This document shows, one piece after another, positions 33,226 to 41,313 of a stretch of 64,000 nt of DNA (position 1 is the stretch's first letter; each line of letters opens with the position of its first letter). Below the pieces are notes generated by a model. The model was not told the origin of the DNA and did no database searches. It worked only from the letters and a program-made list of their open reading frames with translations. Both the position numbers and the translations under genes were made by a program. The DNA is from Thermomicrobiales bacterium (GTDB taxonomy: Bacteria; Chloroflexota; Chloroflexia; Thermomicrobiales; UBA6265). The stretch is from contig JAHBVL010000001.1 in assembly GCA_019637585.1 (NCBI GenBank), positions 372,001 through 436,000 on the forward strand. Direction: 5' to 3'.

Positions 33226-33403
33226 CAGGCAAAAGGCAAAGGGCAAACGGCAAAAGTAGCCAGATTCCCTCAGTTCAATGCCCTCACTCTTACGCGGTCA
33301 GTAGTCCGTAGTTCGGGCACCTTTGGCCCGACGTGATGGCAGGGCACAGGTCCCTGCACTACGCTTGCCAATCTCCCTTTGCCCTTTGCCCCTTGCCTAT
33401 CTC
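33226..33403. repeat. Gene-less cassette bounded by inverted GGCAAAG heptamer arrays
   Basis: Left array (33233-33255): ggcaaaa, ggcaaag, ggcaaac, ggcaaaa. Right array (33372-33398): ccctttgccctttgccccttgcc. Between lie about 115 bp containing a D hairpin (33310-33333). It fills the gap between the SDR stop and the dehydrogenase ribosome site. Confidence 0.8.
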
Positions 33404-33408
33404 CTTCG

Positions 33409-34161
33409 TCAATGCATCGATATCCCACCCCCGATATTGATCGCCGCGCCGTTGATGAAATCGGCGTCGTCGGAGCAGAGGAAGACGATCAGGCCATTGA
33501 CGTCTTCGGGTTTCTCGAACTTGCCGATCGGGGTATGGGAGAGAACGTAGTCGAAGTGACCCTGCTGGAACGCGGCGCGGGTGCCTGGTGTGTCGAGCAA
33601 TGTCGGGGTGACATAGCAGGTGGTGATGCCGTGTGGACCGAGCTCGTTGGCCAGGGCACGGGTCATCCCCAGCACGGCGGCTTTGCTCGTCACGTAATGG
33701 ACGAAGCCGGGCGTCCCCATCCAGACGGTATCCGACCCGATGTTGATGATCTTGCCCTTGCCCTGTTCGCGCATGGCCGGAACGACGGCGCGCGTGGCCA
33801 GGTAGGTGCCGTCGACATTCACCCGCAGACGCTTTTTCCACTCGTCGTAGGTCAGATCGTCCCATGGGCAGGCGGTGAAGAGACCGGCGTTGTTGACGAT
33901 GGCGTCGATGCGGCCAAAGTTCTTCAGTGCCGCGGCCGCCATTTTGGCCATGTCTTTTTCGGACGTGACATCGGCTTTCACGAAAACGATCTTGTTGCCC
34001 CGTTTTGCTTTCTTGATCTCCGCGGCGATTTCGCGACCGTCGGCGATGTCGACCATCACCACAGCGGCCCCTTCATCGACCAGCCGCCGGCAGAGCGACG
34101 AACCGATCTCCCCGGCTCCCCCGGTGACGACGATGACCTTGTCTTTGATGGATATTGGCAT
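33409..34161 (-). CDS. SDR-family oxidoreductase
   Basis: A 250-residue classical short-chain dehydrogenase. TGGAGEIG is the cofactor loop, NNAG the structural motif, and the catalytic set is Ser in NIGSDT plus Tyr/Lys in HYVTSKAAV. Asp in VMVDIAD at the end of strand 2 suggests NAD(H). It ends INIGGGISMH, the usual SDR C-terminus. Its ribosome site and first upstream bases (gctcctttcagtcgcaggca, plus strand) are identical to those of the neighbouring dehydrogenase, indicating a duplicated or repeat-shared leader. Confidence 0.9.
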   Translation of the reverse strand: MPISIKDKVIVVTGGAGEIGSSLCRRLVDEGAAVVMVDIADGREIAAEIKKAKRGNKIVFVKADVTSEKDMAKMAAAALKNFGRIDAIVNNAGLFTACPWDDLTYDEWKKRLRVNVDGTYLATRAVVPAMREQGKGKIINIGSDTVWMGTPGFVHYVTSKAAVLGMTRALANELGPHGITTCYVTPTLLDTPGTRAAFQQGHFDYVLSHTPIGKFEKPEDVNGLIVFLCSDDADFINGAAINIGGGISMH

Positions 34162-34177
34162 GTGTGCTCCTTTCAGT

Positions 34178-34300
34178 CGCAGGCAATTCCCTCACCCCCG
34201 GCCCCTCTCCCGCACGGGAGAGGGGAGAGTACGCTGTGTTTTGCCTCTTACCCTTGTCGGGCCACAGGTGCCCGAACTACTTTTACCCTTTGCCCTTTGC
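34178..34300. repeat. Repeat block with B, D and heptamer modules
   Basis: On the minus strand: heptamers (34282-34300, ccctttgccctttgcc on plus), a D hairpin (34256-34281), and a B hairpin with shortened loop ctcccgcacgggag (34190-34229). A single ggcaatt marks the left edge. It lies between the SDR and the aminotransferase. Confidence 0.75.
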
Positions 34301-35476
34301 CTACGCAGCGTCATCCCACCCCTCGATGGCGTCCATCGCCGCGCCGACGCCGGCGCCCATTTGGACCGGGTAGCCGATGTCTTTGAGGCTCCGTTCGAGA
34401 ATGGCCAATTGACTGGCCAGCATGGTTGGATGGGCGGCCATGCCCATGTGACCGAGACGGAAGAGTTTGCCGTTCAGGTCGCCATAACCGGGTGAGATCA
34501 TCACCCCGTAGCGATGGCGCATGGTGCCGCGAATCTGCTCGTCGGTCAGTCCGTCGGGCATTTTGACCGCGGTCACGCAACCGGCCGCGATCTCTTCCCG
34601 CACCGGCCAGAGCTCGAGTCCGAGCGCTTTCACCCCTTCCCGGCAGGCTTTGGCGATCGTCTGATGACGCCACGCAACACGCTCGACTCCTTCCTCCAGG
34701 GTCTGGGTGAGGGTTGATTCGAGCGCGTACATCTCGCTGACCGACGGGGTGTAGGGGAAGCGGTTGTTCTCCAGCCAGGCGTCTTTCCAATCGAGTATCG
34801 AAAGGAAACTGCCCCGCAGCGGATTGGCGTGCTTTTCCATCGCTTCCCAGGCGGCCGGGCTGATCGACATCAGCGAGAGACCCGGCGTGCCGCCCAGGCA
34901 TTTCTGCGGACCGGCAATCGCCACATCGAGACCCCATTCCTCGGGGCTGAGCAGTTCGCTGCCGAGCCCGGAAACGGTGTCGACCATGGTCAGCACGCCG
35001 AACTCGCGGGCGATGTTGCCGATCTCCCGGACCGGATTGTGCGTGCCGGAGGGTGTTTCCGAATGAACGACCGAGAGGTACTTGACGCCGGGGTTGGCGT
35101 TCAGCGCTTTGCGCACATCCTCCGGGTCGATGGCATCGTCATAGCCAACGGCGAGCTCGATCGTCTCCCCGCCGAACTTGTCGATGAAAAACTCGAACCA
35201 TTTACCGAAGACACCGGACACGAGGTTGAGTACCTTGTCTCCGGGCTGGATCAGGCTGGCGGCGGCGGCTTCGAGACCGAGAATCGCCTCCCCCTGCATG
35301 ATCACGACGTCGTAGTTGGTGCGAAAAACCTGCTTCAGCAGGTCGCTGGTGTGGGCGAACTCCTCTTTGAACGCCGGGTCATAGTGATAAAGCACCGGTT
35401 TGGACAAATCCCGCCGGGTTCGCTCCGGCACCTCGACCGGACCGGCGGCCAGATTCATGCGGGGCCAGTTCGTCAT
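34301..35476 (-). CDS. Class V aminotransferase (alanine-glyoxylate/ureidoglycine type)
   Basis: A 391-residue PLP enzyme from the ATG at 35476 (TNWPRMNLAAGPVEVPERTR). MQGEAILGLEAAAASL is the substrate/PLP segment, VDTVSGLGSE contains the PLP-binding Asp, and GPQKCLGGTPGLSL holds the Schiff-base Lys. The subgroup includes serine/alanine-glyoxylate aminotransferases and PucG, which aminates glyoxylate from ureidoglycine in purine breakdown. The nearby Bmp importer and molybdenum hydroxylase make a purine-type role attractive but unproven. Confidence 0.9.
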   Translation of the reverse strand: MTNWPRMNLAAGPVEVPERTRRDLSKPVLYHYDPAFKEEFAHTSDLLKQVFRTNYDVVIMQGEAILGLEAAAASLIQPGDKVLNLVSGVFGKWFEFFIDKFGGETIELAVGYDDAIDPEDVRKALNANPGVKYLSVVHSETPSGTHNPVREIGNIAREFGVLTMVDTVSGLGSELLSPEEWGLDVAIAGPQKCLGGTPGLSLMSISPAAWEAMEKHANPLRGSFLSILDWKDAWLENNRFPYTPSVSEMYALESTLTQTLEEGVERVAWRHQTIAKACREGVKALGLELWPVREEIAAGCVTAVKMPDGLTDEQIRGTMRHRYGVMISPGYGDLNGKLFRLGHMGMAAHPTMLASQLAILERSLKDIGYPVQMGAGVGAAMDAIEGWDDAA

Positions 35477-35489
35477 GTGGGCCTCCTTG

Positions 35490-36110
35490 TTGGCAAAAGG
35501 CAAAGGGCAGAAGGCAGAAGTGAGGGAGAGGTCATGACGATCCCTGTGAGCGTTCGATTGCGTTGGACAGCGCCGTTACGCGCGCAGTAAGTGTGGTGAT
35601 TGCAGCAACGACATTCTGGGCGGAGGATGAATCGAGGTATGCCAACCGCTCAGCGATGAGGATCTGCGTCTTCATCTCGCTCAACGAACCTCGGGCTATC
35701 GACAGGAACCGGAGATAGTCGGCAGTCCTGTTGCGGGCGTTGCCTTCGGCAATGTTGGAAGGCACGGACACGGCAGCCCGCCGCAGTTGAGAGGTCAATC
35801 CATACAGCTCATCTTTTGGAAAGCTCTCGGTCATCTTGTAGATCAGAACGGCCAGGTCGATGCCATCTCTCCAGACGCGAAGGTCGGTGAAATCGCGGAC
35901 CCCGTCGTACATCGGCGATGGTTCCTCGATGGTAAATCTGGCAGAGGGTCGTTTCTCGGGATCCATATGCCAGAGGTAGCTAATCTCGCTACCCATTGCG
36001 TCCATCAGCTCGTCCGGAAGCAATTCATCGTCTTCCATCTTGACATCTCCCAGCCACCAATTACGCTTCTTTGCCCTTTGCCCTTTGCCCTTTGCCCTTT
36101 GCCCTTTGCC
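35490..36110. mobile_element. Candidate cassette 1: inverted heptamer arrays around a four-helix-bundle gene
   Basis: Left array (35491-35520): ggcaaaa, ggcaaag, ggcagaa, ggcagaa. Right array (36070-36110): six near-perfect tttgccc units, the inverse of the left. Between lies a single gene, the four-helix-bundle protein at 35532-36038. The cassette sits between the aminotransferase start and the Bmp binding-protein terminator. Its plan matches that at 48346-48875, which uses a different heptamer. Mobility is inferred from architecture only. Confidence 0.6.
35532..36038 (-). CDS. Four-helix-bundle protein (S23/23S rRNA IVP-like), copy 1
   Basis: A 168-residue helical protein. From about residue 47 it shows the family pattern DFTDLRVWRDGIDLAVLIYK, FPKDELYGLTSQLRRAAVSV, then PSNIAEGNARN and FLSIARGSLSEMKTQ. 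These proteins occur in intervening sequences of 23S rRNA genes and, as Avd, in retroelements; none has a known enzymatic activity. An N-terminal acidic extension of about 45 residues is unlike copy 2; the start is supported by gggag 8 bases upstream. About half of the core residues match copy 2 at 48406-48843. Confidence 0.9.
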   Translation of the reverse strand: MEDDELLPDELMDAMGSEISYLWHMDPEKRPSARFTIEEPSPMYDGVRDFTDLRVWRDGIDLAVLIYKMTESFPKDELYGLTSQLRRAAVSVPSNIAEGNARNRTADYLRFLSIARGSLSEMKTQILIAERLAYLDSSSAQNVVAAITTLTARVTALSNAIERSQGSS

Positions 36111-36135
36111 GGGGCGGCACAGTGCGCCACCCCGG
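36109..36135 (-). terminator. Hairpin after the Bmp binding-protein gene
   Basis: ccgggg...ccccgg with an inner ggc/gcc stem and one C/A mismatch lies 11 bases after the stop of the minus-strand bmp gene and directly borders the heptamer array of cassette 1. Confidence 0.6.
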
Positions 36136-36146
36136 CAGGGCGAGAA

Positions 36147-37217
36147 TTACTCGTACCCGAGCTCAGCGAGCTTGGCATGCATGCCTTCGGAATCGCCGAC
36201 GGCAGAGACAGTCACCGATCCGTCGATGATGCTTGCCTGCGCGGAAGCGACGGCATCGGCGGTTTCCGCCGGAACGCTCTCCGGCAGGTCGAGGAGGCGG
36301 ACGCCGCCATTCTCGACGTTCATGGTGTAGACCTGACCGAACTGGTCGGTGCCGGCGTTGCGGATCATCTCTTCGTAGATGCCGCTGTAATCGAAGAGCA
36401 CCGAGGTCAGCAGGACATCGCTGTAGTCAGCCGACTTGTCGCCGATGACGTCGATGAACCAGGCTGGGGTCTCAGCGTTGGCTTCGTTGTACTCGCGGAT
36501 CGCTTCGATCATGCCGAAGGACGCGCCGTCGCCCATGCCGAAGATGATGTCGGCGCCGTTGGCCAGCTGCTGCTCGGTGACGCGCTTGGCGCCCGCCGCA
36601 TCGTCGTACGCAGCTTCGCCGATGACGCTGTAGATCAGCTTGGCGTCAGGATTGGACGCGTTCAGACCCTCGGCGAAACCGACAGTCATGTAGTTCCATG
36701 TCGGCGGCTCGCCCGACACGACCACGCCGACAGTGCCGGTGGTAGTGGTGAGACCAGCCAGCACGCCAGCCAGATAGGCGACTTCCTGGGCCTGGGTCTC
36801 GATATCGGCAACGCGCTCGCTGACGGCATCCGGATTCTCGATGACCGCAACCGAAACGCCCTCATTCTGCGCCGCAAAGTCGGGGCAGGTGGTCTGATAG
36901 CCGGAGGCGTGGCAGATGATCAGCTGCGCTCCCTCGTCGGCCAGGTCGGCCAGGGCCGGGGTGATGTCGTCGTAGCCGCCGTTTTCGGCGACGATCGCGG
37001 TGATGCCGGTTGCGGCGGCGGCGGCATCGAGACCGTCAGCGCCTTGCTGGTCCCAGCCGAGATTGGTCCGGGCCGAAGGAGTAATCAGCGCGGCGGTGCT
37101 GATCGTTGGCTCTGGCGAGGCGTCCTGCGCCAGTGCCGGGGCAATGAAACCCATACCGAACGCGGCGAGCAAGGTAAGCACGCCGAGTATCCGGAAGGGC
37201 CGTCGAACCCTATTCAT
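36147..37217 (-). CDS. BMP-family ABC substrate-binding protein (nucleoside/purine type)
   Basis: A 356-residue binding protein with a Sec signal peptide (about 1-30, LGVLTLLAAFGMGFIAPALA). The mature protein has family features: SARTNLGWDQQGADGLDAAA, ADEGAQLIICHASGYQ, VAYLAGVLAGL, and NGADIIFGMGDGASFGMIEA. BMP/PnrA proteins bind nucleosides or related compounds. It is the first gene of a Bmp operon with two permeases and a double ATPase downstream on the same strand... in genomic order binding protein lies after them by strand position, with a repeat block between. Confidence 0.9.
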   Translation of the reverse strand: MNRVRRPFRILGVLTLLAAFGMGFIAPALAQDASPEPTISTAALITPSARTNLGWDQQGADGLDAAAAATGITAIVAENGGYDDITPALADLADEGAQLIICHASGYQTTCPDFAAQNEGVSVAVIENPDAVSERVADIETQAQEVAYLAGVLAGLTTTTGTVGVVVSGEPPTWNYMTVGFAEGLNASNPDAKLIYSVIGEAAYDDAAGAKRVTEQQLANGADIIFGMGDGASFGMIEAIREYNEANAETPAWFIDVIGDKSADYSDVLLTSVLFDYSGIYEEMIRNAGTDQFGQVYTMNVENGGVRLLDLPESVPAETADAVASAQASIIDGSVTVSAVGDSEGMHAKLAELGYE

Positions 37218-37329
37218 CCTGGTTCTCCTCTCCGATAGTCACTACACGCGACCGATGTCACGCTACGGGATCCGTTCCCGCGCGGGGCTCGATCCCAGGG
37301 AGGGGTCGAGGCCCGTGAGGGACCGGGAA

Positions 37330-37667
37330 ATGGGCATAGGGCAAAAGGCAAAGGGCAATAGGGAATGGGAAATGGAATTCTCCCCTCTCCCGCGGTCGGG
37401 AGAGGGGTCGGGGGTGAGGGATATTCCCGCCCCCAACCACATCGTCATCCCGAGCACGGTCGAGGGACCTTTCGTTGGGGTAAGCCGGGTCGCCGATTTG
37501 CAGCGTCGCCAGACCCGAACGAGAGATTCCTCCGCTTTGGTCGGAATGACGAAGAGGGTGGGCGGAATGATGATGCGGGCGAGTATGTCCCTCACCCCCG
37601 GCCCCTCTCCCGACCGCGAGAGAGGAGAGACTATCTCCCAGTGCCCAGTGCCCAGTGCCCAGTGCCA
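37330..37667. repeat. Full symmetrical composite repeat C-B-A-B'-C'
   Basis: Left C (37338-37375): ggcaaaa, ggcaaag, ggcaata, then ggaatgg variants. B at 37380-37422, A at 37439-37556, an inverted B' at 37587-37631, and inverted heptamers cccagtg x4 at 37640-37666, ending at the stop codon of the permease gene. It is the only copy with both arms and looks like a complete unit with inverted ends. The 450-bp gap holds no gene. Confidence 0.8.
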
Positions 37668-38612
37668 TCACCGCTGCCCCCTCGCATACGGCACGCCCAA
37701 CGATGCGGGGAGCTGTGTTTTCCCGGCCAGGACGACCAGGGCCAGCATGATGCCGATATAGGGAAGCATGCCGATGAATTCGGTGCGAATGCCGACGCCG
37801 ACGATCTGCAGACTGTCCCCGAGGGCATTGAGCATACCGAAGAGGATGGCGCCGGCGGCGATTCGCCAGGGGTTCCAGCCTCCCAGCATGGTGATCGCCA
37901 GGGCGATGAATCCCTGCCCGACGGTCATGCCGATGGTGAAGATGCGCAGATCGGCGACGGCCAGAAACGCGCCGGCAAACCCGGCCATGACGCCGGCCAG
38001 TCCGATTGCCAGATACCGGGTGCGGATGACGTTGACGCCCGCCGCGTCGGCGGCGAAGGGACTCTCGCCGACCGCCCGCACGTTGAGCCCGAACCGGGTG
38101 CGGTAGAGGAGCCAGGCAAAAACCGGCACCAGCGCCCAGCAGATGTAGAAGATGATCTGGCGATGGAAGATCGCCGGTCCGATGATCGGGATGTCGCTCA
38201 GAAGGGGGATTTCGATCGAACGCGCCCGCACGTTGGCCGCCACATTCTGTCCGCCATACCAGTCGCGGAAGAGATAGCCGGTCAGGCCGGCGGCGAAGAT
38301 GGTGATGGCCAGACCGACGAGCACCTGGTCGACCCGGAGATGGATCGTCAGGAATCCAAAGAGCAGGGCCATGGCCAGTCCGCCGGCAATACCGCCCAGC
38401 ATGCCCAGAACGACGCTCTCGGTTTTGTATGCGGCATGGAACCCGAAGAAACACCCGGAAAGCATCATCCCTTCGATACCGAGATTGAGCAGCCCCGCTT
38501 TCTGGGCGAAGACGTCGCCGAGCGACGCGATTGCCAGCGGCACGGCGCGCAGCAGACCGGTGGCCAGCATGGCCGTCAGAAAGTCGGTAACGTCGATGCC
38601 ATTGAGCGTCAT
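37668..38612 (-). CDS. Bmp-type ABC permease (second subunit)
   Basis: A 314-residue permease with 8-9 hydrophobic helices in the BPD_transp_2 pattern of branched-chain/nucleoside importers. GLLNLGIEGMMLSGCFFGF near residue 35 and RYLAIGLAGVMAGFAGAFL are family marks, the first being the IGxxGMM-type loop. Its start overlaps the preceding permease stop by 4 bases. The stop abuts inverted heptamers of the composite repeat. Confidence 0.9.
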   Translation of the reverse strand: MTLNGIDVTDFLTAMLATGLLRAVPLAIASLGDVFAQKAGLLNLGIEGMMLSGCFFGFHAAYKTESVVLGMLGGIAGGLAMALLFGFLTIHLRVDQVLVGLAITIFAAGLTGYLFRDWYGGQNVAANVRARSIEIPLLSDIPIIGPAIFHRQIIFYICWALVPVFAWLLYRTRFGLNVRAVGESPFAADAAGVNVIRTRYLAIGLAGVMAGFAGAFLAVADLRIFTIGMTVGQGFIALAITMLGGWNPWRIAAGAILFGMLNALGDSLQIVGVGIRTEFIGMLPYIGIMLALVVLAGKTQLPASLGVPYARGQR

Positions 38613-39715
38613 TCCGATTCTCCGGCAACAGCGAGGGATGTGGTGGCTGGATCAGACGAAGCAGCCCGGGCTGTTCGCTGGCTCCAGCGGCGTTCGAGAT
38701 AGACAGCAACAGCGAAGCAGAGGAGCATCAACCCCTCCAGCAGTTCGATGAAATAGGTCGGGACATCGGCCCGGCGGGCCATCGAATCCCCTCCCACCAG
38801 CAGGAACGAGAAGAAAAAGGCGAAGGGCACAATCAGCAGACTGTTCAGCCGGGCCAGATAGACCAGGGCGAAAGCAGTGAAACCATAACCGGGATTCCAG
38901 TTTCCTTTGAAGAGCCCCTGCACACCGAAGACGTCGTTGGCGCCGGCCATACCCGCGAACCCGCCGCTGACCAGGAGGGCGACGACCATCAGGGTCGCGA
39001 CTGGAATACCGGCATGCACGGCCGCGCGCCGGTTGCGGCCGATCACGTCGAGCATGAACCCGGGAACAGTCGAACGAAAGAGAATGGCCACCAGAATGAT
39101 GCAGACAAGCCCGACCAGCAGTCCGATATGAACATCGCTGCCCGGAATCTTGGGCAGACGGTGCTCGAGCGGAATCTGGCGGGTCTGAGGCGCCACGATC
39201 TTCGGATCCTTGGCTGGTCCCTTGACCAGCCAGGCCGTCACGTTGAGTGCGACGTAGTTCATCATCAGCGTGGTGATGATCTCGTTCAGCCCGAACCGAA
39301 CCCGCAACAGCGCCGGAATCAACGCCCAGGCCACGCCGCCGATAAAGCCGGCCGCAAAGGCGGCGATCCACATCACCGGGTCGGGAACGTCGCCGACCAG
39401 CGCCGCTCCCGTGACCGCCGAAAAGAGCGCGCCGACCATAAACTGGCCGTCGATGCCGATGTTCCAGACCCCGGCTCGCAGGGCGACCAGCAGGCCGCTG
39501 CTGGCGATCAGCAGCGGCGCCATCTTCTTGAGGGTCTCCGTCAGACCGGTATTGCTGAGGAGACCCCGGTCGATCAGAATGCGATAGGCCTCGAGCGCGT
39601 CTTTGCCGGTTGCCTCCAGGAAGATGCCGCCGATCACAAAGGCCATGAGAATAGCCACGAGGCTACTCACCAGAGGCGTCAGCGACATACCGGAGAGGCG
39701 GGCGCGCTCGGTCAT
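38609..39715 (-). CDS. Bmp-type ABC permease (first subunit)
   Basis: A 368-residue permease; GVWNIGIDGQFMVGALFSAV is the paired family motif, and RVRFGLNEIITTLMMNYVAL is typical of YufP/NupP-type nucleoside permeases. It overlaps both neighbours by 4 bases, so the ATPase and two permeases are translated as a coupled set. The transporter would bring nucleosides, purines or similar compounds into the cell. Confidence 0.92.
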   Translation of the reverse strand: MTERARLSGMSLTPLVSSLVAILMAFVIGGIFLEATGKDALEAYRILIDRGLLSNTGLTETLKKMAPLLIASSGLLVALRAGVWNIGIDGQFMVGALFSAVTGAALVGDVPDPVMWIAAFAAGFIGGVAWALIPALLRVRFGLNEIITTLMMNYVALNVTAWLVKGPAKDPKIVAPQTRQIPLEHRLPKIPGSDVHIGLLVGLVCIILVAILFRSTVPGFMLDVIGRNRRAAVHAGIPVATLMVVALLVSGGFAGMAGANDVFGVQGLFKGNWNPGYGFTAFALVYLARLNSLLIVPFAFFFSFLLVGGDSMARRADVPTYFIELLEGLMLLCFAVAVYLERRWSQRTARAASSDPATTSLAVAGESE

Positions 39716-41313
39716 GCCGCCACTCCCGTGGCACGGCGGCCGGTGAGCATCAGCTGGCCGATGGTTTCGACGTCGAATTCGCCCCGTTCGAAGATGGCCA
39801 CCAACTCACCGTTGTACATGACGCCGAGACGGTCGCTGACATCGAGGAGTTCGTCGAGCTCAGACGAGATGAGCAGCACGGCATTGCCATCGTTGGCCTG
39901 CTCGCGCAAGGTCTTCAGCACGAACTGAGCGGTGCGGATATCGAGTCCATAGGTTGGTTTGTTGCAGACCAGCACCTTGGGTTTCATGGCCAGCTCGCGC
40001 GCCAGCAGCAGTTTCTGGATATTGCCGCCGGAAAGGAGGGTCAGCTGGGTCGACGCGCTGGGTGTGCGAACGTCGAATTGCTCGATGAGCGCTTCGGCGT
40101 GCCGCTCAATGGCTTTGCGGTTGAGCCAGAACTTGCGGGAGAAGGGCGCCAGACCGATGGTTTTGAGCACGGCGTTTTCCGCCACGCTCTGGCCGGGCAC
40201 GGAACCCTCGCCCAGGCGGTCGTCGGTGACGTAGCCGATACCGGCCCGGCTGATGGCCGAGACGCCCTGATTGGTCAGGGTTCTGCCGTCGATCGCCAGG
40301 GAGCCGCTGGTGGAGCGGCGCTGTCCGGCGATGACCTCCCCGAGCTCTTTCTGGCCGTTGCCGTCCACACCGGCGATGCCGAAGACCTCGCCGCGATGGA
40401 GATCGAGCGAGAGATTCTTCACCGCGGGTGCGCCGCGGTCGCCGTCGGCAGAGATGGCGCTGAGGGTCAGCAGGGTCTCGCCGGGTGCGGCCGAACCGCT
40501 GGCGACGTCGCTCCCTTCGGACGAGGGACGGCCACCGAACATCAATTCCACGATGCGGAGCCGGGACGTTTCCCGGTCGGAGGCGGCAAGTGTTTCCGGA
40601 TCGAGCACGCCGACCTTACGACCCTGTCGCAACACCGTGATGCGATCTGAGAGATCGAGGGCTTCGTCGAGCTTGTGGGTGATGATCACCACCGCGACGC
40701 CCTGTTCGCGCAGCCGGCGCAGAATGGCGAAAAGCCCTTCCACCTCGACGGGAGTGAGCACCGATGTCGGTTCGTCCAGAAGGAGTACCCGGGTGCCCCG
40801 GAAGAGCACCTTGATGATCTCGATCCGTTGCCGTTGCCCGATCGACAGGTGGCGGACTTCGGTTTGCGGCGTCGTGTTCAGCGCGAAATCGGCCAGCATG
40901 GTCTGAAGCTGTCGTTCGGCATTGCCCAGGTCGAGCCGGAATCCCGTTTTCGTGCCCAGCACGACGTTTTCGATGACGGACAGATTCGGCACCAGCGTGA
41001 AGTGCTGGTAGACCGTGCCGATCCCCTGTTCGAGGGCATCGATCGGTGTTTTGATGACGGCTGGCTGGCCATCGAGCAGAATCTGCCCGTCATCGGGTTG
41101 ATACATCCCCGAGAGGACGTTCATCAGCGTCGTTTTGCCCGCGCCATTCTCCCCGAGAACAGCGTGAATCTCCCCCGGCCAGAGGGTCAGGTCGACATTG
41201 TCGTTGGCCAGCACCGGTCCGAACCGCTTGGAAATACCAAGCATCTCGACTCGGGGCTCCCCCCCTCTCCCGTCAGGGAGAGGGGGGCGGGGGGTGAGGG
41301 CGTCATTCGCCAT
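39712..41313 (-). CDS. Double ABC-domain ATPase of the Bmp transporter
   Basis: A 533-residue protein with two ABC domains. Domain 1: Walker A GENGAGKTT, signature LSIGQRQRIEI, Walker B LLLDEPTSVLTP. Domain 2: the loop GVDGNGQKE, signature LSGGNIQKLL, and VLVCNKPTYGLD, where Asn-Lys replaces the usual acidic Walker B pair, so the second site is probably catalytically weak, as is common for this class. Its first about 22 residues are encoded by a B repeat; a second ATG at 41244 (MLGISKRFGP) may be the ancestral start. Its ATG overlaps the MBL gene end by 11 bases. Confidence 0.92.
   Translation of the reverse strand: MANDALTPRPPLPDGRGGEPRVEMLGISKRFGPVLANDNVDLTLWPGEIHAVLGENGAGKTTLMNVLSGMYQPDDGQILLDGQPAVIKTPIDALEQGIGTVYQHFTLVPNLSVIENVVLGTKTGFRLDLGNAERQLQTMLADFALNTTPQTEVRHLSIGQRQRIEIIKVLFRGTRVLLLDEPTSVLTPVEVEGLFAILRRLREQGVAVVIITHKLDEALDLSDRITVLRQGRKVGVLDPETLAASDRETSRLRIVELMFGGRPSSEGSDVASGSAAPGETLLTLSAISADGDRGAPAVKNLSLDLHRGEVFGIAGVDGNGQKELGEVIAGQRRSTSGSLAIDGRTLTNQGVSAISRAGIGYVTDDRLGEGSVPGQSVAENAVLKTIGLAPFSRKFWLNRKAIERHAEALIEQFDVRTPSASTQLTLLSGGNIQKLLLARELAMKPKVLVCNKPTYGLDIRTAQFVLKTLREQANDGNAVLLISSELDELLDVSDRLGVMYNGELVAIFERGEFDVETIGQLMLTGRRATGVAA
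41258..41300 (+). repeat. B hairpin repeat inside the 5' end of the ATPase gene
   Basis: ccctctcccgtcagggagaggg plus ggcggggggtgaggg. It is read through in the first codons of the ATPase gene and lies just after the stop of the MBL gene, so this repeat either extended the ATPase N-terminus or lies in its leader. Confidence 0.75.

Noticed and set aside
35532-36038. Diversity-generating retroelement (Avd-like four-helix bundle)
   Set aside because: No reverse transcriptase and no template/variable repeat pair occur near either four-helix-bundle gene.
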